Assembly (NCBI GenBank): GCA_004376385.1
Contig: SOJY01000163.1
Span: 1 to 17,684 of the forward strand
Length of the DNA stretch: 17,684 bases
Source of the DNA: Candidatus Bathyarchaeum sp.
GTDB lineage: Archaea > Thermoproteota > Bathyarchaeia > Bathyarchaeales > Bathyarchaeaceae
Reading direction: 5' to 3'
Part shown: positions 1 to 9,168 of the stretch, piece after piece
How the letters are laid out: each line of letters begins with the position of its first letter
Numbering within the stretch: the stretch's first letter is position 1
Program-made: the position numbers and the translations under genes
Notes under the pieces: generated by a model
What the model was told of the DNA's origin: nothing
Databases searched by the model: none
Seen by the model: the letters and a program-made list of their open reading frames with translations, nothing else

Positions 1-1
1 T

Positions 2-217
2 GAAGACAAGGTTATGCATAACTGGCTAAACCACTTCCAGATGCAGTTTCATCAGCTTCACGCTTCAGGCCACATGAACAAACAGCAATTGACAGACCTA
101 ATCAACCGCATCAAGCCGAAGAGAATATTTCCAATACACACGGAAAACCAGCAATTGTTCAAGAAAAAATGCAGTAACGTTCAGACGATCAAATACGGAA
201 AAGAATACATGTTATGA
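2..217 (+). CDS. beta-CASP metallo-beta-lactamase RNase (RNase J-like), C-terminal fragment
   Basis: The 5' end lies outside the window; the frame is open from base 2 to TGA at 215-217, giving about 71 residues. The protein carries HASGH, the late beta-CASP motif whose histidine helps hold the catalytic zinc ions, followed by a helix and then KPKRIFPIHTE, the proline-isoleucine-histidine motif that closes this fold in RNase J and related archaeal enzymes. Such enzymes degrade or trim RNA in the cytoplasm, with 5'-3' exonuclease and sometimes endonuclease activity. Only the tail is visible, so RNase J cannot be separated from other beta-CASP hydrolases. The gene converges on the NYN gene and looks like ordinary chromosomal flank, not part of the defence island. 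An ATG at 14 is probably internal. Confidence 0.8.
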   Translation, partial: EDKVMHNWLNHFQMQFHQLHASGHMNKQQLTDLINRIKPKRIFPIHTENQQLFKKKCSNVQTIKYGKEYML

Positions 218-309
218 TGGGATAGCGGATGTTACGATTGCGCGCGCACTTGAATATGATTGTATTATTTCATAATATTTATAAGCGTAGAAACGTATTC
301 ATCTAATGA

Positions 310-368
310 TAAAAACCCGATAGATGACACATGCACGCGCATACCATATGCGTGTTGTGTCGTCTATC
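310..368 (-). terminator. Hairpin plus T-run terminator of the NYN gene
   Basis: Arms 319-343 and 347-368 pair around a 3-nt loop (344-346). There is a 9-bp inner stem, a 3-nt bulge on one side and a 13-bp outer stem, with a couple of G-U pairs. On the minus strand the hairpin begins about 12 nt after the NYN stop and is followed directly by GGTTTTTATC (complement of 309-318). That is the layout of an intrinsic terminator. Archaeal termination depends mainly on the U tract, so the long stem may instead protect the 3' end or serve both convergent genes. Confidence 0.55.
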
Positions 369-379
369 TATAATATATT

Positions 380-946
380 CTATAATTCAATTTTCTCAGC
401 AAGTTTATCTAATTCTATGAATTCATTGCATGCTTGTTTAAGGTCTACTCCCACCATATGCCTGAATTGAGCAATTTCTACTCTTATTGAGGGGTGCCTA
501 TCTCGTAGTTTTCGAATAACAGGGGCAAAATCAGAGTCTCCGCTTACAAGAATGGCAACATCATATTCCCTAAGAAGCCCATACAACAAGAGATCAGATG
601 CGACAGAAACATCCACTCCTTTTTCCTTCGATTCTAGAAACGTTTTTCCACAGATTCTGCATTTAGTTTCTTTCATTTTTGTTCTCTTGATAAAAGTTGT
701 ATACTTGTATTTCAATGATTCATAGAAGCCTTGCTGTTTTCTGAACCTCTCTTCATCATTTGGTTTATTTTTATCTACTGGTTTTAAGGAACCATAGTAG
801 CGAACGTCAATCAACTCCCTATCGGATTTCAGATTAGAAAGAACTTCCACTAGTTTTTCAATGTTGTATTTGTAATCTGATCTGAACCCCTTGCATCCGT
901 AATAGATGTTCTGCCCATCTATCAGTATCATTAGTTTCTTGTTCAT
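380..946 (-). CDS. NYN/LabA-like PIN-fold nuclease (DUF88 type) with CxxC insert
   Basis: This 188-aa protein has the NYN-domain acidic residues in order: LIDGQNIYY near residues 8-16 (D10, N13), EKGVDVSVASDLL near 108-120 (D112, D118) and VSGDSDFAPVI near 134-144 (D137, D139). NYN/LabA-like proteins share the PIN fold and are metal-dependent RNases, probably acting on RNA in the cytoplasm. A CRICGK element (C96, C99) sits just before the second acidic motif. It may be half a zinc site completed by other cysteines or by a second subunit. The gene lies 158 nt downstream of brxL on the same strand but has its own TATA-like box and a strong terminator-like hairpin, so it is probably a separate unit. 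It is markedly AT-rich: the 60 bases 661-720 contain 13 G/C by my count. A role in defence is inferred only from position. Confidence 0.85.
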   Translation of the reverse strand: MNKKLMILIDGQNIYYGCKGFRSDYKYNIEKLVEVLSNLKSDRELIDVRYYGSLKPVDKNKPNDEERFRKQQGFYESLKYKYTTFIKRTKMKETKCRICGKTFLESKEKGVDVSVASDLLLYGLLREYDVAILVSGDSDFAPVIRKLRDRHPSIRVEIAQFRHMVGVDLKQACNEFIELDKLAEKIEL

Positions 947-980
947 ATTGGTTCACTTTCTAACCTTACGCATTTTCTCC

Positions 981-989
981 TTTATAACC
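981..989 (-). promoter_or_regulatory. TATA-like box for the NYN gene
   Basis: On the minus strand GGTTATAAA lies about 35-43 nt before the ATG at 946. With usual archaeal spacing, transcription would start near 958 and leave a leader of about 12 nt. No clear BRE is visible. The 947-1104 spacer holds no other feature I can support and no T-rich terminator after brxL, so read-through from the BREX operon is possible. Confidence 0.35.
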
Positions 990-1104
990 TGCACGCGTGA
1001 ATTGAAGATCACATTGAAGGTCGAGTAAAGGAAATTACGTTGAAGAACCAAGTTCCAGATACTGTGGTCAATGGTTTTCGTTATTTTCGAGAGCTACCGC
1101 AATC

Positions 1105-2523
1105 TTAAAAGGAATAGTTTATTTTCTTCATTTTGAATTCTGGATCCATTATGTGGAGTTGGTCAACGATTGTTTGTCTGAATTCCACGGCTATGTCAAC
1201 TATTTCTTGAAACTCTTTGTCTGTAGCGGATAGGTTTGGATGGATGAGTTTGAGTAGTCCGCTGGTTACTTTAGTTATTGCCTTTTCATCTCTTAGCTCC
1301 ACTTCTTCGGAAAAATTTAGTTTGGTTGAGACAAATGTTTGGAAGTCGAGAGATCGTAATCTGTGGAGGATTTCACTGAAGTAATCGCCGACCAAGCCGA
1401 AGTCTTGGCATAGATGTATCTCACTTCGTTGAATTCTTGGAAGTTCCCATCCTGGAATGAGTCCATGCATTCTATCCAGAAAAGCTGTGTCTCTCATCGG
1501 CTCAGGTAATACTTCAAATATCAGCTTTTCGCGTGGCTTACCATATCTTGTAGGCAGATTGCCAACCAAGACGATGCTTGCGTCTGCATGAACTTGTTGA
1601 CGCCCTCTTTCGTAGTTTCCGCTCTCCATGTAATCCTTCAATTTTCCCATGACCTCGTCAGGGTTGCTGAAACGGATTTTACTTATCTCGTCGAATACGA
1701 TGATATCTTTGAGAGCGATTAGGCCAGGGGTCTTTGTAACCAAGTGGTAGAACAAGACGGCTGGTGAAACGTTTCCTCCAGATATTATCCTTGAATAATA
1801 TGATATGTTTCTTAAAAGGAAGGTCTTGCCGGTTCCCTTGGGTCCTAACTCGGTTAAGTTCACGTTGGATTCCACTAGGGGTACTAGTCTGCTCAACAAT
1901 AGGATTTTGGTTCTTCTGTCGTACATTTTCGGATTTAAGCCAATAGTGTTTATCATTAGATCTAACCATTCATCTGTGGTGAAGTTTTCTCGTTTTTTAA
2001 TGAAGTTTTGTAGGTCGCATCTTGAAACTTGGAATGGAACAAATTCATCTATCAAGAGGTTTCTTGGGTGATTAGGAATTTTGGGTTCTACTTCAGGATC
2101 CCAAACGATCTTTGCGATGCCCCACATGCCGCCCCTTAACAGGTTTTCGTGCTCTAGTAGTATGCTTGACTTGATTCTGACGTCTCTTAACCCCATGACA
2201 GGTATGATAACGTTGTGGGTTTGATGCTTAACGTCGGTAACTACGCCAAACTCATCCAGCACTTTCACGGAACCTAATTGCATAGCTTGATGTTTCAGGT
2301 ATTCTTTGTCTTTGTGCTCGGGATAGTATTCGGAGACGAAGTTGACTATTTTTTGAAGTCCCTCTTCTGAAAGGTTTCCCTGTTGGTCACTATGTTTGGA
2401 GATTAAATACTCTGAGATGAATCTAGGCAGTTTGCTGGTCTCGTGTTTATGAGAATACGACTTTTTCACCGTTAAACCTGGGAATGTCGCTCTTACCTTT
2501 TGGCTCAATGTTTCCATGGTCAT
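1105..2523 (-). CDS. brxL: BrxL-like AAA+ ATPase of BREX, short form without Lon protease domain
   Basis: This 472-aa protein is the last gene of the BREX operon and starts 3 nt after pglZ stops. It has an N-terminal region (about 1-200) typical of BrxL, then an AAA+ core. Walker A is GPKGTGKT (227-234), Walker B IIVFDE (274-279), a sensor-1 asparagine sits at 322 (VGNLP), and RDTAFLDRMHG (344-354) carries candidate arginine fingers. BrxL forms AAA+ rings on DNA and is needed for phage exclusion in type 1 BREX. The long bacterial form is about 680 residues and ends in a Lon-like protease domain. Here the protein ends at residue 472, just after the helical linker that normally leads into that domain, so no protease Ser/Lys dyad is present. 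I recall a recognised short subfamily near 470 aa, so this may be a natural form and not damage. An in-frame ATG two codons later is an alternative start. Confidence 0.85.
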   Translation of the reverse strand: MTMETLSQKVRATFPGLTVKKSYSHKHETSKLPRFISEYLISKHSDQQGNLSEEGLQKIVNFVSEYYPEHKDKEYLKHQAMQLGSVKVLDEFGVVTDVKHQTHNVIIPVMGLRDVRIKSSILLEHENLLRGGMWGIAKIVWDPEVEPKIPNHPRNLLIDEFVPFQVSRCDLQNFIKKRENFTTDEWLDLMINTIGLNPKMYDRRTKILLLSRLVPLVESNVNLTELGPKGTGKTFLLRNISYYSRIISGGNVSPAVLFYHLVTKTPGLIALKDIIVFDEISKIRFSNPDEVMGKLKDYMESGNYERGRQQVHADASIVLVGNLPTRYGKPREKLIFEVLPEPMRDTAFLDRMHGLIPGWELPRIQRSEIHLCQDFGLVGDYFSEILHRLRSLDFQTFVSTKLNFSEEVELRDEKAITKVTSGLLKLIHPNLSATDKEFQEIVDIAVEFRQTIVDQLHIMDPEFKMKKINYSF

Positions 2524-2526
2524 TTC

Positions 2527-5181
2527 TCATTTCACCAGCTTGTCAAACTCTTCATCCATATACCTTCTCACAATTTCTGGGTTCTTCTTCACGACGACTA
2601 TCTCTTTGTGCCTGCTTTCTTTGAAGGTATCTCGCAATTTATAGTTGATGAGAAGTTCAATTTCTATATCTCCCTCTTCTTTAGGGATGAAGCCCACTTT
2701 GAATTCCTTTGAACTGTTTGCATCTATTGTGAAGAGGAATAATGGCGGTGCGATGTTACAACGGATGCTTACTTGGCTCATAGATATATAGTTCGGGTTT
2801 GTCACCTCGAAGACCATGTTGGATTCCTTCTCTTCCGTGCACTCGTAGTTTTTCAGCTTGATGCTTATGGGCTTCAGGGTTCTTTCTCTCCTTGGAATTA
2901 GAACGGCACAGGGGACGATCATTTCTTGGAGGGTTAATCCTCCGTGCCCGTATATGACCTCATCGCGCACTCGCGTTCTTATGGTTGTGCCTACCCTGGC
3001 AAGCTTGAAGCTAAGGTTACCAAGAGGAAACGCGTATCTTTTCTCGCTACCATTGCCGGTTACCCCTAACTCTCCGGCTGGTATAACAGTGGACCATTCC
3101 TGATTCATCCTAGATTCTGGGTTGAGATCCGCGTATCGTGGGTGTATAAAACCCTTCTCTTGCTCCAGCATTACAATCTTGTTTGTATTGACGAAACCGT
3201 GGTCGGAGATTATGAAGAGAATGGTGTCCTCACGCTCTCCAAGTTGGTTAAGGATTGATTCGATAACGGTGCGGTAGATGTCTAGGAAGTCTTGCTTAAG
3301 GTTTCCCAGCCGGTCGTCTCCACCAGCTCGGTGAATCTTGTTATCGACGCTGTCAAGGACCATAACTTTAAGGTTCTTTGGGCTGTTTAGAACCTGATCA
3401 ATCTCATCGATCTTGATTACAGATTCGGTTTGAGATATGAACTCTATGTTGTCAGGTGGGATGTGTAAGGCCTGTGCCAGAGTTCTTTTTTCGTCTCCAA
3501 ACCTGAATCGAGGAGCTCCTCTCTCTGGGACAATGATGCTTTCCTTGGGCAGTTTGCCTGAGAATATGGATGTTCGGGAGAAAATAGTGGACGAAGGGAC
3601 AAGCGATAAGAGAAACTTCTCATCCAAAACTTCAAAACGCTCCAATAGGTTTCTTTTAAGTTGATTCCAGACATCTACGCGCATGCAATCGATTACGATG
3701 ATGTAGGTGTACCTGTATTTTCGTAGGGGGTCATGGGGTTTGAAGACCTTTTCTAAGAAGTCGGCCGTCAGAAGGGGGCGCTCCCAAGCCTTAATCCACT
3801 TAGGATAATTCTTTGTTATGAACCACTGGAAAGCTACGTTGTAGTCCCATATTGTGGCTTCGTAATCCTTTCTAATCGTTCCCCTATTCTCAGGGGATAT
3901 TGTGCGGATTTGAGGGTTTACCTCAATATTCGAGTAGGCGCTCTCGAAAGGTACTATCTGTTGGGTGTAAATGGTGATCCATTGGTTGTGCGTTGAAAGT
4001 TCCTTGGAGGGCCCACCCTCTATCTGTTGTTGATGCCTATAGAACACTTGCAGGTTAGTTAAAAGCTGCAAGTGATCTTGGTAGTTTTCAATAAACCAGT
4101 GCATCTGAAGATCTTTGATTATCTGGGGCAGCCTCTCGTCAGTTGCCGAGTTAGGGTTCCCGACTACATAGTTTGGGAGACTTTCAAATATGGTTTCTAA
4201 GGTTACCTTTGTGTATCTGTCTCGTTCGACAAGCTGGGAGTAATAGGCTAAAGGGTCGTGAGGTTGGGGTTCAACTAGTTTCAGGAACTGTCTGCGAGCT
4301 CCTGGCCTTGCATTAAGGACACGCTCTTCCATGGCGGATACCTGTTTCTTGCACATGGCTGGGTCTGCTTGCTGTAACGACTCTGCAAGGTCAAGCAGGG
4401 CTTCTCGGCGGATTTTTAGTTTTTCAAATCGATCGTAAAGTTCGGATGAAATTCCTCTCATGCACTCATAAGGGTCCTCGCCCAGTTTATGTATGATATA
4501 GGAAAGCCATAGATAATCTGCGAAGGATTGATAAAGTTCTTTGTTATCTAGCATAGGAGTGATGAAGGGCAAAGCATGCCTCAAGCGCTCTTTGATGTAG
4601 TCTTCGAGATCGGGTATACTTTCTGTCAGCCTGTTGTGTTTGTTCTCTGGATATAGGAAGAGATAGACGTTTTGGGGGGCCTGTTCTTTGATGAAGTTAG
4701 TATTTGCAAGCGCTGAAACAACAATGGCTTTTGCATCACTGGGTAGAATTGAGCTTTTCCCGACTTTCTTACGCCACTCGACAATTTCTTTTTCGTGTTG
4801 GGCGAGGTGACTTCCTATAATATTTATGCTCTCGCACCATTGTATGCCAGTATTCTGCTCTAAAAGTTTTTGAGGGGTCAGCAGTACGCTGTTGCTACGC
4901 CACCCGTTGTAGTCTTGGACGCAACTGTTATCCTTCTTGTGGCTTATTATGCAAAAGTTTCGGGACTTGTCGTCCTTATATTTCTCCACTTTCCCTCTCA
5001 GATGAAAGTCGCTTACATATTTCACTATTTGATAGTTCTTGTCGAATATCTCCATGGATCCCTCAGTTAGATCCTCCGCTAGTCTGTATGGATCATGCAA
5101 AAAGACGATGTGTTTTGGTAAGTTATCCTGGGAGTTCTTAACTTCTTCCTCGATGAAACTGGAGAGCTTCGATTTATCCAT
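2527..5181 (-). CDS. pglZ: BREX alkaline-phosphatase-fold protein PglZ
   Basis: This 884-aa protein is the hallmark BREX/Pgl component. Residues 1-480 form the variable helical N-terminal part. The alkaline phosphatase core follows: YIIVIDCMRVDVW (493-505) with metal ligand D498; VPSSTIFSR (528-536) with the Ser/Thr nucleophile position; VMVLDSVDNKIH (606-617) with D609/D613/H617 ligands; FIISDHGF (656-663) with D660 and H661; and YGHGGLTLQEMIVP (744-757), the characteristic PglZ end of the core with H746. All expected metal-site positions are present, so it is probably intact. The last 110 or so residues form a beta-rich tail. In known systems PglZ works with the methyltransferase and BrxC, and some family members show metal-dependent nuclease activity; its exact in vivo reaction is unsettled. 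It starts 4 nt after brxC stops. Confidence 0.95.
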   Translation of the reverse strand: MDKSKLSSFIEEEVKNSQDNLPKHIVFLHDPYRLAEDLTEGSMEIFDKNYQIVKYVSDFHLRGKVEKYKDDKSRNFCIISHKKDNSCVQDYNGWRSNSVLLTPQKLLEQNTGIQWCESINIIGSHLAQHEKEIVEWRKKVGKSSILPSDAKAIVVSALANTNFIKEQAPQNVYLFLYPENKHNRLTESIPDLEDYIKERLRHALPFITPMLDNKELYQSFADYLWLSYIIHKLGEDPYECMRGISSELYDRFEKLKIRREALLDLAESLQQADPAMCKKQVSAMEERVLNARPGARRQFLKLVEPQPHDPLAYYSQLVERDRYTKVTLETIFESLPNYVVGNPNSATDERLPQIIKDLQMHWFIENYQDHLQLLTNLQVFYRHQQQIEGGPSKELSTHNQWITIYTQQIVPFESAYSNIEVNPQIRTISPENRGTIRKDYEATIWDYNVAFQWFITKNYPKWIKAWERPLLTADFLEKVFKPHDPLRKYRYTYIIVIDCMRVDVWNQLKRNLLERFEVLDEKFLLSLVPSSTIFSRTSIFSGKLPKESIIVPERGAPRFRFGDEKRTLAQALHIPPDNIEFISQTESVIKIDEIDQVLNSPKNLKVMVLDSVDNKIHRAGGDDRLGNLKQDFLDIYRTVIESILNQLGEREDTILFIISDHGFVNTNKIVMLEQEKGFIHPRYADLNPESRMNQEWSTVIPAGELGVTGNGSEKRYAFPLGNLSFKLARVGTTIRTRVRDEVIYGHGGLTLQEMIVPCAVLIPRRERTLKPISIKLKNYECTEEKESNMVFEVTNPNYISMSQVSIRCNIAPPLFLFTIDANSSKEFKVGFIPKEEGDIEIELLINYKLRDTFKESRHKEIVVVKKNPEIVRRYMDEEFDKLVK

Positions 5182-5185
5182 GTGC

Positions 5186-8100
5186 TTAGCCTTCGCCGGT
5201 TATCACAATCAAAATGTCTTTATCCTTCACTGACTTGCCTTCCTCCCTTATCTTCCGTTCAGCCAACGTCGTTATCTTCTCCTGAGTTGCTCTAGCTATT
5301 TCTTGTAGGGAGTAGGATCCAGCCAGTTCGTTGATTATCTCCTTGCCGGGTATGTGGACCGCATCTTTTAAGGCGTTACTTATAGTTTCCACAGCCTCCT
5401 GGCTGACTAAGCTGCAAATCTGTTCGACGTTCTCGGGGGAAGGCCCTATTCGAAGGAGACTTTGTATCTTCTGTTTTCTTAAGATTGGGATGGCTTCCTC
5501 ATTCGCATATGTCAGTATTCTGTTTTTGGTGGCCTTTTGTTGAAGCATTTTAACCTGAGATAAGAGGCTCTGGATGATAGTTTGTTCCGTCTCTTCAGTT
5601 GTTGGAATTTTTTCTTCTAGACCGATCTTGTACCCGCATTCGCAAAAGGGTGATCCCCTTATTAAGCCATAGAGCCCCTTGACTTCGCACGTTGCAAGTT
5701 GCTGGTCTAACCTTTTCCTTACTTCTTCAAAGGAGGGGTATGGTCTAACCTTTTTTATTCCACTAAGCAATTCCAAGGCGTTGTATTCTTTTGATTCCTT
5801 TATTTGGTTGAGCCTTGCGTTGAAGGTGTTTCGTCTGGTATAATATTCTGTATGGCTTCCTGCATAGGCTTTTGCGTAGCTTTCGGTGAATCTTTCGTAG
5901 TCTTTAGTAAAATTCTTGTAGGTATCTGTGTCGTATATGAGGGATTTCAGCTGAATGAATTTTCGCCAAAGGTCTGTTAGGAGGGGCGTGTCTAGGTAAC
6001 GCTTGAGATTCTCGATATTTTTTAGACCTTCATAGCCTTCGATTAATGCCTTAAGGTAGTTGTAGGAGTCGATAAGAGTGTTGTCTCTTCTCTTTCCGCA
6101 GAAATCCTTCAGTTGCTCTACTTGGTTGAAGCTCTGTTTGAAACTGTCCAAGTCTGGGTATTCCTTTAGCACTCCTTCGTGGAGGACTTCTAACCCTTTC
6201 TTTGGATCGAGGTTGGGGTTTATTCCGTCGTAAACCCTTAGCAGGGTTTCAATGGGGTCTAATAGGTCGGTTGTCTCTTGGTTTCCTGTGGATTCAAGGA
6301 GCTTCCCCAATTCTTGCTTGGTGAGATCTAGCCTATCCTTTTCCTCTCCGATTCTTTTCTTCGCTGTCTCCCACATAGTGTGTTGGGTGGCGGTGCTGTA
6401 AGGTGTGGTCCTAACCTCTGGGTAGAGAGTGTTGAGTATCTTGACCACACTCGCCCAGGGCTCAGGGAAATTGATCATCTTTCCCTTCTCCACAGTTTGG
6501 AGGACGTTTATGAGGGCTTTGCTGCCTGAGCCCACATTTGCGAGTTCTTCTGGGGCAAAGATTTCTCCTTCTCTCATGTAACCCGTGATCAACCCTTGCT
6601 TGATCATAGCGGCGAGGAGTACCTCAAAGGAAAAGTCTTGTATCCCGTATTTCTCACCGCGTAGGACTCTGAACAGAGTCTCTATATTGACGCTCTCCTC
6701 TTCAGGCACGTTTTTTAGGAGCACCTTCACGTACTTGGACCTCTCTGCATCCAGTTCCAGTTGGGGCCCGACTATTCCTAGGGGCTCCGCATAGTTGATG
6801 ATCTCGTTTGTTCTGTGCTCCGCTTTTCCTTCCTTAACGAAGCTTTTGATGAGCTTGTTTGTTTGGGACCGGGAGATTGTGGCACGATACTCGGGGTGTT
6901 CAGTATAGTAGAGGTTTAAGGCATCCTCTATGCTCTTTTCTATGATTTGGGCTGCGTCGATATAGTCAGCTGGACGGAGTGGAAGCCTGCCTGAGGCGTT
7001 GCATATGATTGCGTTTCCCCTGTAGAGCCACTCGATTCGGGACTCAACTTCTCCTTGAATTTGGGAAAGTTTAACGGGAAGTTCGGCAGCTTTCTCTCTT
7101 TCCTCAGTGGTTTTGGGTTCTTTGTACCTTTCTTGGAGGATGTGGATGACTCGGTATCTTCTTAGCTTTTCCTTCTCCTCTCCTGTCATCTCCTTTGGAA
7201 GCCAGAAGAAGATTCTCGGGTCGTTTATCTTTCTCAATAGCTCTTGGGAGGTTTGAATGTCCTCTTCCTGAGTTGTGTAGAAAGGCATGCTTACGATAAA
7301 GGAGAAATCTATATCGTCTTTAGTGGGATCTAACTGTGGAAGGGTCCTTACGTCCTTGGGCAGGGCAAGCTTTATTTTTCCTTTTCGTGGGGTGTTGTTC
7401 CAAGTTACTTCTCTTGCCAAGGTTACTTCCATTTCTTCGATGGGTATGTTGTAAAACAAGGGCTCTCTGGAGTTAAGTATGTTTTTTAAAGCTGGCTTTA
7501 GGGCATCGTCCCCCTTGCCACGTAGCTCATTCATCTCCACCTGTATTTCTTCTTCAAGTGTTATTCCCACTTTTTTAACATCTATATAGTAGGTGGATTC
7601 TAGGGGGTCTCTACTCACTGGGGCTATGCTTAGGTATTTGTCAAGACTTAACCTCTTAAGCTCGTCGAGCGTGTCCTTTACCCCTTGATAGTTGACATCG
7701 GTTTTCTCAAGTTTGAATAGTTTTTCTAAGAGCATGTGAGTTAGGTCTTTAACGGTTACTCTATCTTTTCCAGTAATGGCAAGTACTATTAAGCTCTTAA
7801 TGAGTTTATGCGCAAGTTTTCGGTTTCTCTCCAGCTTTGGGATTATGTCGGGCTTGAAGAACTCCTCGTAGACATTAAAGTATCTGTTGTACTTTTCTCT
7901 TATTCGGGGGTCAAGGAGAAACTGGTCATAAAGTACATTGATGGTGATCAAGTTATGCGCGTCTTTCTCTTCAGGTCTTTCCTCCTCGGTCTTCTTAACT
8001 TTGGCAAGACAATCCCAACATATTAGAACTATCGATCTCATTCTGGATGCTTCTTCGGCCAGAAGGACCGCATTCTCGACAAAGGCTTTGTGGAAAGGAT

Positions 8101-9166
8101 ACAGATCGCGGAACTCGTCGAGGGTTACGCTCTCAGAGAATTTTGGGAAGAGCAAGCTGAACTCGTGGTATAGGTCGCTGATGTAGCCTTCATTTCCAGG
8201 CTTTTTCTTCGCTATTCTCCTGGCTAATATGTGCCTAATGTCTATCTTGGACTGTATGATGGTTTCAAACCTGTCTAAGGCATAGCCCATGAGTCTGCCT
8301 ATGTCTTCGTGGGCTGCTGCGATTACCCAGAAGGGCTTTCCGGCTCGAAAAACATCTTCTAAGCTTCTAAGAAGAGAGATGTCTATCTGCATTTTTCCTC
8401 TGTCATGACGCTCTTTGAGATACTGTGACAGTTCGTCTATTACGGCAATTACACCGTCCATACCTTTTTCTTTGGCGTATTCCAAGATGCCGTCTACACC
8501 CTCTAGTATGGGCGGATAAAGAATCTCCCGGAAATGTCTTTGCGTATGTGAGACTCCTCTGGACTGGTCGTACTTTATTGTGATCTCGGCGATGGAAGTT
8601 TTGTCTTGTTGTGAAGCTAACCTATCAACTTCCTCCTTGCTTAGGCCCTCTTTCTCCTTGACGAAGCGGTAAAAGTCATCCCAGTTTATCGATTTAGTTC
8701 GTTCAATGAAGAAGTTCTCGTATATGGCGTTAGCTTGGACTATTTTGGCACCTTGTTTCTCTGCTTCTTCATAGAGGGAAACTTTTAGATCCCCTCCCTC
8801 TGTCAAGGAGAAGTATATTGTTAGGAAGTTCTTGTCCTTGAGTTTGTCGTAGAATTCACGCTTAAGCTGTTTAACATCTTCACTGGGGTGGTTCCAGGCC
8901 TCCTTTTCCTTGAGTAGGAGAGTTATGAATGAGAGGAAGTGCGATTTGCCTGATCCTGGAAATCCTTGTACGCAGAAGCCCTTTCCTTTTCCAGTGTGAA
9001 TTTGGCTCAAAATACTTGAAACGTGCTCTCTTATGTCGTCGGTGACTACGTAGGTGCCGAGAGTATCCTCTGGATTCTCATTTACGGCCCTTGTGAGAAC
9101 TATGAATGCCTCCGGTTTCTCAGATATCTCTACCAGATCGCTTATTCCTATCTTATTCTTCACCAT
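5186..9166 (-). CDS. brxC: BREX large ATPase BrxC/PglY (DUF6079-like)
   Basis: This 1326-aa protein has a P-loop ATPase at its N-terminus. The opening stretch (ISDLVEI near 8-14, then TLGTYVVT near 35-42) is characteristic of PglY/BrxC proteins and leads into Walker A GFPGSGKSH (68-76). Walker B is VIAVIDELSQ (239-248). A LYPFHKAFVENAVLL stretch further on matches the (I/L)YP-H-P style element after the ATPase core of this family. The remaining 900 residues are mostly helical. FCECGY near residue 1170 is cysteine-rich but too sparse to call a zinc site. BrxC is the large ATPase of all BREX types and PglY its type 2 counterpart; it forms part of the complex that excludes phage DNA. The length is normal for the family. 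The gene starts 2 nt after the brxF-like gene stops. Confidence 0.9.
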   Translation of the reverse strand: MVKNKIGISDLVEISEKPEAFIVLTRAVNENPEDTLGTYVVTDDIREHVSSILSQIHTGKGKGFCVQGFPGSGKSHFLSFITLLLKEKEAWNHPSEDVKQLKREFYDKLKDKNFLTIYFSLTEGGDLKVSLYEEAEKQGAKIVQANAIYENFFIERTKSINWDDFYRFVKEKEGLSKEEVDRLASQQDKTSIAEITIKYDQSRGVSHTQRHFREILYPPILEGVDGILEYAKEKGMDGVIAVIDELSQYLKERHDRGKMQIDISLLRSLEDVFRAGKPFWVIAAAHEDIGRLMGYALDRFETIIQSKIDIRHILARRIAKKKPGNEGYISDLYHEFSLLFPKFSESVTLDEFRDLYPFHKAFVENAVLLAEEASRMRSIVLICWDCLAKVKKTEEERPEEKDAHNLITINVLYDQFLLDPRIREKYNRYFNVYEEFFKPDIIPKLERNRKLAHKLIKSLIVLAITGKDRVTVKDLTHMLLEKLFKLEKTDVNYQGVKDTLDELKRLSLDKYLSIAPVSRDPLESTYYIDVKKVGITLEEEIQVEMNELRGKGDDALKPALKNILNSREPLFYNIPIEEMEVTLAREVTWNNTPRKGKIKLALPKDVRTLPQLDPTKDDIDFSFIVSMPFYTTQEEDIQTSQELLRKINDPRIFFWLPKEMTGEEKEKLRRYRVIHILQERYKEPKTTEEREKAAELPVKLSQIQGEVESRIEWLYRGNAIICNASGRLPLRPADYIDAAQIIEKSIEDALNLYYTEHPEYRATISRSQTNKLIKSFVKEGKAEHRTNEIINYAEPLGIVGPQLELDAERSKYVKVLLKNVPEEESVNIETLFRVLRGEKYGIQDFSFEVLLAAMIKQGLITGYMREGEIFAPEELANVGSGSKALINVLQTVEKGKMINFPEPWASVVKILNTLYPEVRTTPYSTATQHTMWETAKKRIGEEKDRLDLTKQELGKLLESTGNQETTDLLDPIETLLRVYDGINPNLDPKKGLEVLHEGVLKEYPDLDSFKQSFNQVEQLKDFCGKRRDNTLIDSYNYLKALIEGYEGLKNIENLKRYLDTPLLTDLWRKFIQLKSLIYDTDTYKNFTKDYERFTESYAKAYAGSHTEYYTRRNTFNARLNQIKESKEYNALELLSGIKKVRPYPSFEEVRKRLDQQLATCEVKGLYGLIRGSPFCECGYKIGLEEKIPTTEETEQTIIQSLLSQVKMLQQKATKNRILTYANEEAIPILRKQKIQSLLRIGPSPENVEQICSLVSQEAVETISNALKDAVHIPGKEIINELAGSYSLQEIARATQEKITTLAERKIREEGKSVKDKDILIVITGEG

Positions 9167-9168
9167 TC

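Noticed and set aside
250..285. Short inverted repeat ATTAT-TTC-ATAAT after the beta-CASP gene as a terminator
   Set aside because: The stem is only five A-T pairs and no T run follows, so it is not distinguishable from AT-rich chance.
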